Both the position numbers and the translations under genes were made by a program. Source: JAENVU01 sp963756815 (GTDB taxonomy: Bacteria; Actinomycetota; Acidimicrobiia; IMCC26256; JAENVU01). Taken from it: a stretch of DNA of 64,000 nt. The stretch lies in contig CAVWPR010000046.1 of assembly GCA_963756815.1 (NCBI GenBank), forward strand, positions 186,001-250,000, read 5' to 3'. Positions 1-7,852 of this stretch are shown piece after piece (the stretch's first letter is position 1; each line of letters opens with the position of its first letter). The notes beneath the pieces were generated by a model. The model was given only the letters and a program-made list of their open reading frames with translations, was not told the DNA's origin and made no database searches.

Positions 1-409
1 GGTGTCGACGTCACCGCGCTCGAGTTCGCGGGCGCCGCGGGTGGGCTCGCCGGCGGGCTCGCGGCGATCGGCGCGCGGCTCGAGCCGGGCTTCGACGTGG
101 TCGCCGATCTCGTCGGGCTCGAGGATGCCGTCGCCGGCGCGGACCTCGTCGTCACCGGGGAGGGCAAGCTCGACGCGACGAGCTTCGCCGGCAAGGTGGT
201 GGGCGGCGTGCTCGAGCTCGCGGCCGACGCCGACGTCGGCCGGCGCGGCGTCATCGCGGGCCAGGTCACCGACGAGGCACGCGAGGAGGCGTCGGTCCTC
301 GGCCCCGTGACGGTGCTCGCGCTCACCGACCGCGTCTGGCATGCGGGCGAGGCCTTCGCGCGCCGCCCTGCTCGTCGAGGAGGCAGCGGTCGAGCTGGCG
401 CGCGGCTGA
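1..409 (+). CDS. glxK: glycerate kinase, C-terminal part (5' end outside window)
   Basis: Phosphorylates D-glycerate with ATP, linking glyoxylate and serine breakdown to glycolysis; cytoplasmic. The visible part carries the type I glycerate kinase C-terminal signature GADLVVTGEGKLDATSFAGK (ADLVVTGEGKLD core) followed by the usual GKVVGGV and ALTDRV segments. Frame 1 runs to about position 361, then the family-like ending ALLVEEAAVELARG and TGA are in frame 2, so one extra base lies in the C/G run near 361. The N-terminal two thirds are upstream of the window. It converges on gpgS, with a tandem repeat between them. Family assignment is solid; which substrate isomer is used is not visible. Confidence 0.8.
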
Positions 410-418
410 ACCCGACGT

Positions 419-611
419 CCGGTCGGCGCAGGAAGGTGGCTGCGCCGTGCGATCGCGCTCCGGGGCCGGAGTCGTGGGTCCGGGCGGTGCGCGTCGACGC
501 TCGACGCCCGGTCGGCGCAGGAAGGTGGCTGCGCCGTGCGATCGCGCTCCGGGGCCGGAGTCGTGGGTCCGGGCGGTGCGCGTCGACGCTTCGACGCCCG
601 GTCGGCGCAGG
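419..611. repeat. tandem repeat, unit 89-90 bp, two copies plus a short third
   Basis: The string beginning ggtcggcgcaggaaggtgg starts at 421 and again at 510, and its first 12 bases recur at 600. The two full units differ by one inserted T near 591. Each unit contains a short hairpin, ctccg-gggc-cggag. The repeat fills the gap between two convergent genes (glxK and gpgS), so it may act in transcription termination. It is not CRISPR-like: the units are directly adjacent, with no variable spacers. Confidence 0.85.
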
Positions 612-622
612 AATTGCAGGTG

Positions 623-1570
623 TCAGCCCGCGGCGCGGAGCTCGAGCCCGAACTTCTCGCAGTACGCAGGGATCGTGACGATGGGCGGGCGTTCCGCCGC
701 GTCCACGTCGACGCGCTCGGGCTCGAAGGCCTCGGTGAACTGCGTCAGCGTCGTGTGGTCGATGTCGGTGAGCCCGGCCCGCCGCAACGCGGTCACGAGG
801 ATCGACGTCGCCTGCGCGCCGAGCTCGTCGAGCGGACGGTTGCGGTGCTCGCGCACGCCGAGGTCGACCTGGGCGGTCGCGCCGAGCCCGACGCGCGCCA
901 CGATGTCGACGAGGAGCCCGAGCTCGACGCCCCAACCCTGGACGAACGGGACCGCTTCGAGCACGTCGCGGCGCCCGGCGTACTCACCGCCGAGGGGCTG
1001 GATGAAGCCGGCGAGCTCGGGGAAGAGGACCGAGAGCAGCGGACGGGCGAGCAGCTCGGTGACCCGGCCGCCGCCGGTCGGCTCACCGTGGAGCGGCCGG
1101 CGGTAGTACCCCTTGACGAACGCGGTTCCCGGATCCGTCACGAGCGGTCCGAGCAGCCCGGTGACGAAGTGCGGTGCGAAGTTGCGGATGTCGGCGTCGA
1201 GCCAGCACACCAGGTCGCCACTCGCCGCGTGCAGCGACTTCCACATCGCGTTGCCCTTGCCCGAGCCCCGCGGCGTCCCGGGGAGCACGTCGTCCACGCC
1301 CAGGACGCGAGCGCCCTCCCACGCCGCGGCCTCGGCGGTGGCGTCGGTCGAGCGGTCGTCGATGACGACGACCTCGTCGACGAGCGGGACCGCCTCCATG
1401 AGGGTCCGGCGCACGGTGGCCACGATGTGGCCGACGGTCGCCTCCTCGTCGCGGGCGGGCAGGCACACGGAGATCCGCAGGCCCTGGTCGGCCTTCCGGG
1501 CCACGAGGTCGTCACGATCGAAGTCCGAGGCGTGCCGGGGTACGGGGGAGAGCGCGGGGGGCGTCGCCAC
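623..1570 (-). CDS. gpgS: glucosyl-3-phosphoglycerate synthase
   Basis: GT-A glycosyltransferase that moves glucose from a nucleotide sugar (UDP- or GDP-glucose) to 3-phosphoglycerate. In mycobacteria this is the first step toward glucosylglycerate and methylglucose lipopolysaccharide. Visible signs are the N-terminal nucleotide-sugar fold with VCLPARDEEATVG, the acidic CWLDADIRN metal motif, and family-specific stretches FPELAGFIQPLGGEYAGRR and VPFVQGWGVELGLLVDI. The frame stays open up to ATG 1654, but the first 28 residues of that form look non-coding (Pro/Gly/Arg-rich), so GTG 1570 is preferred. Total about 315 residues, near the family norm. It is divergent from the riboswitch-controlled operon. 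Confidence 0.85.
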   Translation of the reverse strand: MATPPALSPVPRHASDFDRDDLVARKADQGLRISVCLPARDEEATVGHIVATVRRTLMEAVPLVDEVVVIDDRSTDATAEAAAWEGARVLGVDDVLPGTPRGSGKGNAMWKSLHAASGDLVCWLDADIRNFAPHFVTGLLGPLVTDPGTAFVKGYYRRPLHGEPTGGGRVTELLARPLLSVLFPELAGFIQPLGGEYAGRRDVLEAVPFVQGWGVELGLLVDIVARVGLGATAQVDLGVREHRNRPLDELGAQATSILVTALRRAGLTDIDHTTLTQFTEAFEPERVDVDAAERPPIVTIPAYCEKFGLELRAAG

Positions 1571-1666
1571 GGCGCAGAGCGTAGGTGGCCCACCGGGGCG
1601 GTCCGGCCCCGGGCCCGTTTGCGTTTTGGGACCGCGGAGGCGCCCGTCTAACATGACGATTTCACG

Positions 1667-1765
1667 CGCTCATCCAGAGCGGCTGAGGGACGGGCCCGAC
1701 GACGCCGCGGCAACCAGCGAACCGAGCCATCGGGGAGCCAGGTGCCAATGCCCGAACGATGAGAG
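1667..1765 (+). ncRNA. SAM-I (S-box) riboswitch
   Basis: S-adenosylmethionine-sensing aptamer. The closing helix P1 pairs ctcatc (1669-1674) with gatgag (1758-1763). The conserved core is present in order: AGAG, GAGGGA, GGGCCCGACGA, GGCAACC and GGTGCCAATGCC, matching the S-box consensus almost base for base. It lies in the 5' leader of the threonine-synthase-like gene, 137 bases before its ATG. S-box switches normally turn off methionine and sulfur genes when SAM is abundant, so the target here is unexpected. Confidence 0.93.
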
Positions 1766-1791
1766 AGCCCAGAGCGTGGGCACCCGGACCA

Positions 1792-1836
1792 CCGGACTCC
1801 CGCTCGACGGCGCTCGAACCGAGGGGAGGACTCCGG
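1792..1836 (+). promoter_or_regulatory. possible riboswitch expression-platform hairpin
   Basis: Downstream of the aptamer, ccgga-ctccc (1792-1801) can pair with gggag (1824-1828) and tccgg (1832-1836), with a three-base bulge and a loop of about 22 bases. No U-tract follows, so it would act as an intrinsic terminator only weakly, or by sequestering leader sequence. This is inferred from pairing alone. Confidence 0.35.
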
Positions 1837-1901
1837 TCCGATCCAGAGCGCGCCGAGCAGAGCGAGCGGGCAACCGCTCCCCAGACCTGGAGAATCCCGA
1901 C

Positions 1902-3141
1902 ATGGCCCATGTGCACGCGTTGCGATGCCGTGAGTGCGGACGTGAGTACGACGTCGCACCGATCTTCACCTGCGAGTGGTGCTTCGGCCCGCTCGAGGTG
2001 ACCTACGACTACGACGCGATCCGCGCGTCGGTGAGCCGCGAGTCGATCGCGGCCGGCCCGCTCTCGATCTGGCGGTACGCCGACCTGCTGCCGGTCGAGC
2101 GCAACCCGGCGGTCGACCTCGGAGCCGGCTTCACACCACTCGTCGCGCGCCGACCGGCTCGCAGCCGAGCTCGGTCTCGGCGAGGTGTGGATCAAGAACG
2201 ACACCACGAACCCCACGAACTCGTTCAAGGACCGCGTGACCGCGGTCGCGCTGTCGAAGGCGCTCGAGTTCGGCTTCAAGGTTGCGGCCTGCGCGTCGAC
2301 AGGGAACCTCGCCAACGCCGTCGCGGCGCATGCCGCGCACGCGGGGCTTCGCTCCTTCGTGTTCGTCCCCGCCAACCTCGAGCAGGGCAAGATCGTCACG
2401 ACCGCGGTGTACGGCGGGAACGTCGTCGCGATCGACGGCAACTACGACGACGTCAACCGCCTCTGTGCGGAGCTCTCGGGTACGTATCCGTGGGCGTTCG
2501 TGAACGTCAACGTCCGCACGTTCTACGCCGAGGGCTCGAAGACGCTGGCGTTCGAGACCGCCGAGCAGCTCGGCTGGCAGTCACCCGACCACGTCGTGGT
2601 GCCGGTGGCGAGCGGTTCGCTGCTCACCAAGATCCGCAAGGGCTTCGACGAGCTGCACACGGTCGGTCTGCTCGACGAGGAGCCGAACGTGCGCGTCAGC
2701 GGCGCGCAGGCGCTCGGCTGCTCACCGGTCGCGGCCGCGTGGCTGGGGGAGTCGGACACGATCAAGCCGGTGAAGCCGGACACGATCGCCAAGTCGCTCG
2801 CGATCGGCAACCCGGCCGACGGCTACTTCGCGCTCGACGCCGTCCGTCAGACCGGCGGCGGCTTCGCGGCGGTCACCGACGACGAGGTGGTCGACGCGAT
2901 CCGGCTGCTGGCCCGGACCGAGGGGATCTTCGCCGAGACCGCGGGCGGCGTGACGATCGCGACGCTCGCCAAGCTCGCCGCCGACGGCACGATCCGCCCC
3001 GACGAGCGCGTGGTCGCGTACGTCACCGGGCACGGTCTGAAGACCCTCGACGCCGTGGTCGGTCAGGTCGGGCCGACGGCGACCATCGCACCGAACCTGG
3101 ACGCGTTCCACGCCGCGTTCGATGCCGCGGACCTCGCGTGA
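1902..3141 (+). CDS. threonine synthase-like PLP enzyme (O-phosphohomoserine lyase family)
   Basis: Fold-type II PLP enzyme related to ThrC, about 413 residues. An N-terminal zinc-ribbon-like segment with two CxxC pairs (CRECG, CEWC) precedes the catalytic domain. The PLP lysine lies in NDTTNPTNSFKDRV, and the Gly-rich phosphate loop is ASTGN. A frameshift near 2153 separates the first 84 residues from the rest; removing one base restores a family-like TPLV..DRLAAELGL. ATG 1902 is preceded by ctggag. It is controlled by a SAM-I riboswitch and chained through a mini-ORF to a MoaD/ThiS protein. Those neighbours suggest it may make homocysteine from O-phosphohomoserine rather than (or as well as) threonine. 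Family certain, substrate outcome uncertain. Confidence 0.85.
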
Positions 3142-3172
3142 GCCCGACGTCCACCACCGCCGAGGAGGCGCC

Positions 3173-3265
3173 GTGAGCGAGGCCTCGACCCCGGAGCACC
3201 CCCGATCACCCGGCCGAGCGGGGCCCCTCCGGCCCGGCCCGCAGGGCCATGAGGAGAAGACATGA
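3173..3265 (+). repeat. intergenic coupling element, copy A (30-codon mini-ORF with GGCCC-GCA-GGGCC hairpin)
   Basis: A GTG-AGC-GAG-GCC mini-ORF opens at 3173 and its TGA overlaps the ATG of the next gene as ATGA at 3262. The core gccgagcggggccc (from 3213) leads into a hairpin, ggccc (3236-3240)/gggcc (3244-3248). Related elements occur at 20856-21031, 38509-38604 and 52017-52172. The peptide is rich in Pro, Gly and Arg and resembles no protein I know. It is more likely a spacer that keeps ribosomes moving than a functional product. Confidence 0.6.
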
Positions 3266-3537
3266 CCGTCACCGTCCGTATTCCGACCCAGCTGCGCGAG
3301 CTGTCCGGCGGCGATGCCGAAGTGGCGCTCGCACCCGGCACGCTCAAAGAGGTGCTCGACGCGCTCGATGCCGCACACCCTGGCTTCGCCGGCCGCCTCT
3401 TCGACGACGGCGGCGAGCTGCGCCGCTTCGTGAACGTGTTCGTGGCCGACGAGGACGTCCGCTTCCTCGACGGCCTCGACACCGCGGTCGCCGACGGTGG
3501 CGTCGTGAGCATCGTCCCGGCGGTCGCCGGCGGCTGA
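3262..3537 (+). CDS. MoaD/ThiS-family sulfur-carrier protein
   Basis: Ubiquitin-fold sulfur carrier of 91 residues. It begins MTVTVRIPTQLRELSGGD and ends PAVAGG, the C-terminal Gly-Gly that is adenylated and converted to a thiocarboxylate in this family. The family includes MoaD (molybdopterin), ThiS (thiazole), CysO (cysteine) and HcyS (homocysteine) carriers. It follows the ThrC-like gene with an ATGA-coupled mini-ORF between, under the same SAM-I riboswitch, which argues for a carrier role in amino-acid sulfur metabolism. moaA, moaC and moeA also lie in this window but 40 kb away, so a MoaD role cannot be excluded. Confidence 0.85.
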   Translation: MTVTVRIPTQLRELSGGDAEVALAPGTLKEVLDALDAAHPGFAGRLFDDGGELRRFVNVFVADEDVRFLDGLDTAVADGGVVSIVPAVAGG

Positions 3538-3558
3538 GCCGGGTCCGCGACGCGGGAC

Positions 3559-3599
3559 TTGACACCCACGGTCCGTGACGTTAGGTTAGGTACACCTTA
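3559..3599 (+). promoter_or_regulatory. efeU promoter overlapped by an IdeR/DtxR iron box
   Basis: A consensus -35 TTGACA (3559-3564) is followed about 17 bases later by a -10-like TAGGTT (3582). The 19-base sequence TTAGGTTAGGTACACCTTA (3581-3599) closely matches the IdeR/DtxR box TTAGGTTAGSCTAACCTAA and covers the -10. The layout fits repression by iron-loaded repressor. A DtxR-family gene lies two genes downstream, on the other strand. Confidence 0.88.
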
Positions 3600-3622
3600 G
3601 TTACCGACCGAGGTCCGGAACC

Positions 3623-4498
3623 GTGTTCAGCAACTTCCTCATCGGCCTGCGCGAGGGCCTCGAAGCGGCGCTCGTCGTCGGGATCCTGGTCGCCTACCTC
3701 GTGAAGCTGGGCCGGCGGGACTCCCTGGTGCCGATCTGGACCGGCATCGGCGCCGCGATCGCACTGAGCCTCGGCTTCGGGGCGATCCTCACGTTCACGT
3801 CGCAGAACCTGAGCTTCCGGGCGCAGGAGGCCTTCGGCGGGTTCATGTCGATCATCGCGGTGGGCTTCGTCACCTGGATGGTCTTCTGGATGCGGCGGAC
3901 GGCCCGGTTCATGAAGACCGAGCTGCACGCGCGCGTGGACACCGCCCTCGCGATGGGCACCGGCGCGCTCGTGCTGACGGCCTTCGTCGCCGTGGGCCGC
4001 GAAGGGCTCGAGACCGCGTTGTTCCTCTGGACCAACGCGCAGGCGACGGGCTCGAGCACCCAGCCCCTCGTCGGCGCGGTCCTCGGGCTCGCCACCGCCG
4101 TCGTGCTCGGGTACCTGATCTACCGTCGAGCCGTCGCGATCGACCTCGCGAAGTTCTTCACCTGGACCGGCGCCGCGCTCATCGTCGTCGCCGCCGGCGT
4201 GCTCGCCTACGGGGTCCACGACCTCTGGGAGGCGGGCATCGTCAACGTCGGCACCGCGAGCGCGTGGGACATCACCTCGTGGTACTCGGCGACGAGCTGG
4301 TACGGGACGCTCCTGAAGGGCATCTTCAACTTCTCGCCCGACCCCATGATCCTCGAGGTCGTCGTGTGGTGGGCGTACTTCGTGCCCACGATGTACTTCT
4401 TCGCCCGCGGTCTCATCTTCGGCGTCCCGCCGAGCCCACCGGTCGACGCGAGCCCGCAGCGGGTCGATGCGGTCGGCTCCGTCGACTCCCTCGCCTGA
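3623..4498 (+). CDS. efeU: FTR1/EfeU-family iron permease
   Basis: Polytopic inner-membrane iron transporter of 291 residues and about seven hydrophobic segments. Two REGLE-type iron-binding motifs are visible: REGLEA near residue 9 (LIGLREGLEAALVVG) and REGLET near residue 129 (VGREGLETALFLW). A GTG start directly follows the iron-boxed promoter. The next gene, a secreted cupredoxin lipoprotein, takes the place EfeO holds in EfeUOB systems; no EfeB peroxidase is seen here. Expected to be induced by iron limitation. Confidence 0.92.
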   Translation: MFSNFLIGLREGLEAALVVGILVAYLVKLGRRDSLVPIWTGIGAAIALSLGFGAILTFTSQNLSFRAQEAFGGFMSIIAVGFVTWMVFWMRRTARFMKTELHARVDTALAMGTGALVLTAFVAVGREGLETALFLWTNAQATGSSTQPLVGAVLGLATAVVLGYLIYRRAVAIDLAKFFTWTGAALIVVAAGVLAYGVHDLWEAGIVNVGTASAWDITSWYSATSWYGTLLKGIFNFSPDPMILEVVVWWAYFVPTMYFFARGLIFGVPPSPPVDASPQRVDAVGSVDSLA

Positions 4499-4538
4499 AT
4501 CCGCACCCGTCCGCCTGATTCCTGCAAGGAGCGCTCTG

Positions 4539-5211
4539 ATGCGTCGCGTCCTGGTCCTGCCGTTCGTCCTCCTGCTCGTCGGGCTCGGCGCCTGCTCGTC
4601 CGACGACACCAAGGGGGCGATCGAGGTCACCTCGACCAACGACAAGTGCGAGGTCGCGACGACGGACCTGAAGGCGGGGAAGTCCACGTTCGCGGTGAAG
4701 AACGACGGCGACGACGTCACCGAGGTGTACGTCTACGCCGAGGGCGACGAGGTGAAGGGCGAGGTCGAGAACGTCGGACCGGGCACGTCGCGCGACCTCA
4801 CCGTCGACCTCACGCGCCGGCGACTACGAGGTCGCCTGCAAGCCGGGCATGAAGGGCGACGGCATCCGCACGAAGATCACGGTGACCGGCGGCGGCGGCA
4901 CGGCGACCGCGGCGCCGACGAAGACCGTGACCATCGAGGCGATGGACTACTCGTACGGCGGTCTCGAGGGCATGACCTTCACGAAGGGCGAGACCGTCGA
5001 GTTCCGGCTGCACAACGAGGCGCCGCAGGAGAAGCACGAGCTCGAGATCTTCGGGCCCGACGGCGATGGGCTCGGCGAGGTCGGGCCGACGAAGCCGGGC
5101 GCGACCGGCCACGTCGTGGTGACGCTGGCCGATGCCGGTACCTACCGCGTCAACTGCGGCATCGACGACCATGCCGCGATGGGCATGAAGGGCACCTTCA
5201 CGGTCACCTGA
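4539..5211 (+). CDS. EfeO-like double-cupredoxin lipoprotein
   Basis: Secreted iron- or copper-binding partner of the upstream permease. ATG 4539 has a good AAGGAG ribosome site. The signal peptide ends in the lipobox LLVGLGAC. Two cupredoxin-like domains follow, roughly residues 28-112 (ending ACKPGM) and 122-224 (with HNEAPQEKHEL and NCGIDDHAAMGM, giving His, Cys and Met ligand candidates). A frameshift near 4815 falls at the end of domain 1 (VDLT to GDYEVACKPG). Canonical EfeO has one cupredoxin domain fused to a peptidase M75 domain. That domain is absent, so this is an atypical short form. Confidence 0.75.
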
Positions 5212-5214
5212 CCG

Positions 5215-5881
5215 TCACGCCGCGGCGGCAGTCACCCACATGAGACGCGCCACGCGCTCGGGCACGACGTGCTCGCCGGTCGCGGTCGAGACCGCGACTC
5301 CTTCGGCACGGTGGCCGACGACGACCGCGGCGCGGCCCGGGATGAGATCGAGAGGTCGCGAGGAGCCCGAGGGCGTCCTTGTCGAGCTCGAGCTTCTCGC
5401 TGATGCGCGCGATCGTGACCGGTCCCGGCGCGGAGTCGACGAGCGGCACGTGCTGGTGGGTGTCCACGGGGTGGCTCGAGCCGGGGATCGGGTTGCCGTG
5501 CGGGCAGGTCGCGGGGTCGCCGAGCAGCGCGATGAGCTTCTCCTCGACGTCGGCCGAGATCACGTGCTCCCAGAGGTCGGCCTCGCGGTGGACCTTCTCC
5601 CACTCGAGTCCGATGACGTCGACGAGCAGGCGCTCGGCGAGCCGGTGCCGGCGCACGACCGTGGTCGCGAGCTTGCGCCCCTTGGACGTCAGCCGCAGGC
5701 TGCGGTCGTCGAGGAGCTCGGTGTAGCCACCGCCCACGAGCCGGTTGACCTGCTCGGAGACGGCCGGGGCGGACACGCCGAGCCGCTCCACCAGCCGGGC
5801 CCGGATGGGGACGATGCCCTCCTCCTCGAGCTCGAGGATGGTCTCGAGGTACTCCTCGGTCGCATCGTGCATCTCGGCCAC
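5215..5881 (-). CDS. DtxR/MntR-family metal-dependent repressor (IdeR-like)
   Basis: Iron- or manganese-sensing transcriptional repressor of about 222 residues. Domains in order: winged HTH (residues 1-65, ATEEYLETILELEEEG and VSAPAVSEQVNRL), metal-binding/dimerization domain (65-140, with HRLAERLL and the downstream SADVEEKL and CPHGNPIPG motifs), and a C-terminal SH3-like FeoA domain (LIPGRAAVVVGHRAEG). The frame breaks near 5360 and the FeoA part continues to TGA 5215. It converges on the cupredoxin gene with a 3-base gap. The IdeR box at 3581 is an obvious candidate target. Confidence 0.88.
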
Positions 5882-5952
5882 GGGCGCACAGTACCGGTCA
5901 CCCGCGCCGGCGCCCCGAGCGTCCGGATGGGTGAGGACCTGCGGCGGTGGAC

Positions 5953-6011
5953 TTGCACTCGCCCGTCGCGAGTGCCAACATGGGCTAGCACTCGTTTGAC
6001 CCGAGTGCTAA
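5953..6011 (+). promoter_or_regulatory. two tandem CIRCE operators (HrcA sites)
   Basis: Site 1: TTGCACTC (5953-5960), 9 bases, GAGTGCCAA (5970-5978). Site 2: TAGCACTC (5986-5993), 9 bases, GAGTGCTAA (6003-6011). Site 2 is near-perfect CIRCE; site 1 has one changed position in each arm. Both precede groEL and predict HrcA heat-shock repression. No hrcA gene is in the window. Confidence 0.92.
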
Positions 6012-6092
6012 CCGGATCGAAGGATCCGGACCACCGGGATCCCACGCACGATCCCTCCACCCCGTCCTCGATCCCCCAGGGGGTACACCGCA

Positions 6093-7733
6093 ATGCCGAA
6101 GCAGATCGCTTACGCCGAGAACGCCCGTCGGTCGCTCGAAGCGGGCATGAACAAGCTCGCCGACGCCGTCCGGGTCACCCTCGGCCCCAAGGGCCGCAAC
6201 GTGGTCCTCGAGAAGAAGTGGGGCGCGCCCACGATCACGAACGACGGTGTGTCGATCGCCAAGGAGATCGACCTCGAGGACCCGTACGAGAAGATCGGCG
6301 CCGAGCTCGTCAAGGAGGTCGCGAAGAAGACCGACGACGTCGCCGGTGACGGCACCACGACGGCGACGGTGCTCGCGTGGGCGATGGTCCGTGAGGGCCT
6401 GCGCAACGTCGCGGCCGGCGCGAACCCGATGGTCCTGAAGAAGGGCATCGAGGCTGCGGTCGTCGAGGCGGTCGACTCGATCCGCACGCTGAGCAAGAGC
6501 GTGAAGACCGACCCGGCGCAGATCGCGAACGTCGCGGCCATCTCCGCCGCCGACGTCGAGATCGGCAAGATGATCGCCGAGTCGCTCGAGAAGGTCGGCA
6601 CCGACGGTGTCATCACCGTCGAGGAGAGCCAGACCTTCGGCATGGAGCTCGACCTCGTCGAGGGCATGCGGTTCGACAAGGGCTACATCTCGCCGTACTT
6701 CGTGACCGACCCGGAGCGCATGGAGGCCGTCCTCGACGACGCCTACATCCTCCTCGTGAGCTCGAAGATCTCGGCCGTGAAGGACATGCTGCCGGTCCTC
6801 GAGAAGGTCATGCAGTCCGGTCGTCCGCTGGCGATCATCGCCGAGGACGTCGAGGGCGAGGCCCTCGCCACGCTCGTCGTCAACAAGATCCGCGGCACGT
6901 TCAAGTCGGTCGCCATCAAGGCCCCCGGCTTCGGCGAGCGCCGCAAGGCGATGCTCCAGGACATGGCGATCCTCATCGGTGGCGAGGTCATCTCGGAAGA
7001 GGTCGGCCTGAAGCTCGAGGGCATCGGCCTCGAGCTGCTCGGCAAGGCCCGCAAGGTCGTGGTGACCAAGGACGAGACCACGATCGTCGAGGGTGACGGC
7101 AAGCGCTCGGACGTCCAGGGTCGGATCAACCAGATCCGCGCCGAGATCGACAACACCGACTCCGACTACGACCGCGAGAAGCTCCAGGAGCGTCTCGCGA
7201 AGCTGTCCGGCGGCGTGGCGATCATCAAGGTCGGTGCGGCCACCGAGGTGGAGCTCAAGGAGAAGAAGCACCGCATCGAGGACGCGGTGCAGACCACCAA
7301 GGCCGCGGTCGAGGAGGGTGTGGTGCCCGGTGGTGGCGTCGCGCTGCTCCGGGCCCAGGCCAAGGTGTACGCCCTGGCCAAGACGCTCGACGGCGACGAG
7401 TCCACCGGTGCACACCTCGTGGGCCGGGCGCTCGAGGAGCCGCTGAAGCAGATCGCGCTCAACGCCGGCATGGAGGGTGGCGTGATCGTGGAGAAGGTGC
7501 GCAACCTCAAGGGCTCGACCGGCCTCAACGCCGGCACCGGCGACTACGAGGACCTCGTGAAGGCCGGCGTCATCGACGCCGCGAAGGTGACCCGCTCGGC
7601 GCTGCAGAACGCAGCCTCGATCGCGGCGCTGTTCCTCACCACCGAGGCCGTCGTGGCCGACAAGCCCGAGAAGGAAGCCGCACCGGCGATGCCGGGTGGC
7701 GACATGGGCGGCATGGGCGGCATGGACTTCTAG
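6093..7733 (+). CDS. groEL: 60-kDa chaperonin GroEL
   Basis: ATP-driven folding chaperonin, 546 residues, full length and unbroken. It starts MPKQIAYAENARRSLEAG and ends in the Gly-Met tail GGDMGGMGGMDF. The ATPase signature VAGDGTTTATVLA and the AALFLTTEAVV segment are present. There is no groES immediately upstream, as in the separate groEL locus (groEL2 type) of actinobacteria that carry two copies. It is controlled by the paired CIRCE operators and closed by a strong terminator. The intact reading frame contrasts with the many breaks nearby. Confidence 0.98.
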   Translation: MPKQIAYAENARRSLEAGMNKLADAVRVTLGPKGRNVVLEKKWGAPTITNDGVSIAKEIDLEDPYEKIGAELVKEVAKKTDDVAGDGTTTATVLAWAMVREGLRNVAAGANPMVLKKGIEAAVVEAVDSIRTLSKSVKTDPAQIANVAAISAADVEIGKMIAESLEKVGTDGVITVEESQTFGMELDLVEGMRFDKGYISPYFVTDPERMEAVLDDAYILLVSSKISAVKDMLPVLEKVMQSGRPLAIIAEDVEGEALATLVVNKIRGTFKSVAIKAPGFGERRKAMLQDMAILIGGEVISEEVGLKLEGIGLELLGKARKVVVTKDETTIVEGDGKRSDVQGRINQIRAEIDNTDSDYDREKLQERLAKLSGGVAIIKVGAATEVELKEKKHRIEDAVQTTKAAVEEGVVPGGGVALLRAQAKVYALAKTLDGDESTGAHLVGRALEEPLKQIALNAGMEGGVIVEKVRNLKGSTGLNAGTGDYEDLVKAGVIDAAKVTRSALQNAASIAALFLTTEAVVADKPEKEAAPAMPGGDMGGMGGMDF

Positions 7734-7761
7734 GTCTCACCACCTCCAGCACTCTCGGAAC

Positions 7762-7785
7762 GGGCCGCCCTTCGGGGCGGCCCTT
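7762..7785 (+). terminator. rho-independent terminator after groEL
   Basis: GGGCCGCCC (7762-7770), UUCG tetraloop, GGGCGGCCC (7775-7783), then TT. A nine-base perfect stem with a stabilising tetraloop and a short U-run. Confidence 0.88.
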
Positions 7786-7852
7786 CCGCGTCCGGTGTCA
7801 AGGAGCCCCGGTGACCGGTCGATACCGACCGTTCCCGACCTGGAGGCCACAC

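Noticed and set aside
419..611. CRISPR array
   Set aside because: Units are contiguous 89-90 bp direct repeats without spacers, and no cas genes are nearby. The same applies to 20856-21031.
5240..6349. Open frame of 369 codons across the DtxR gene and groEL leader
   Set aside because: Antisense to dtxR and runs through the CIRCE operators; composition is not protein-like.
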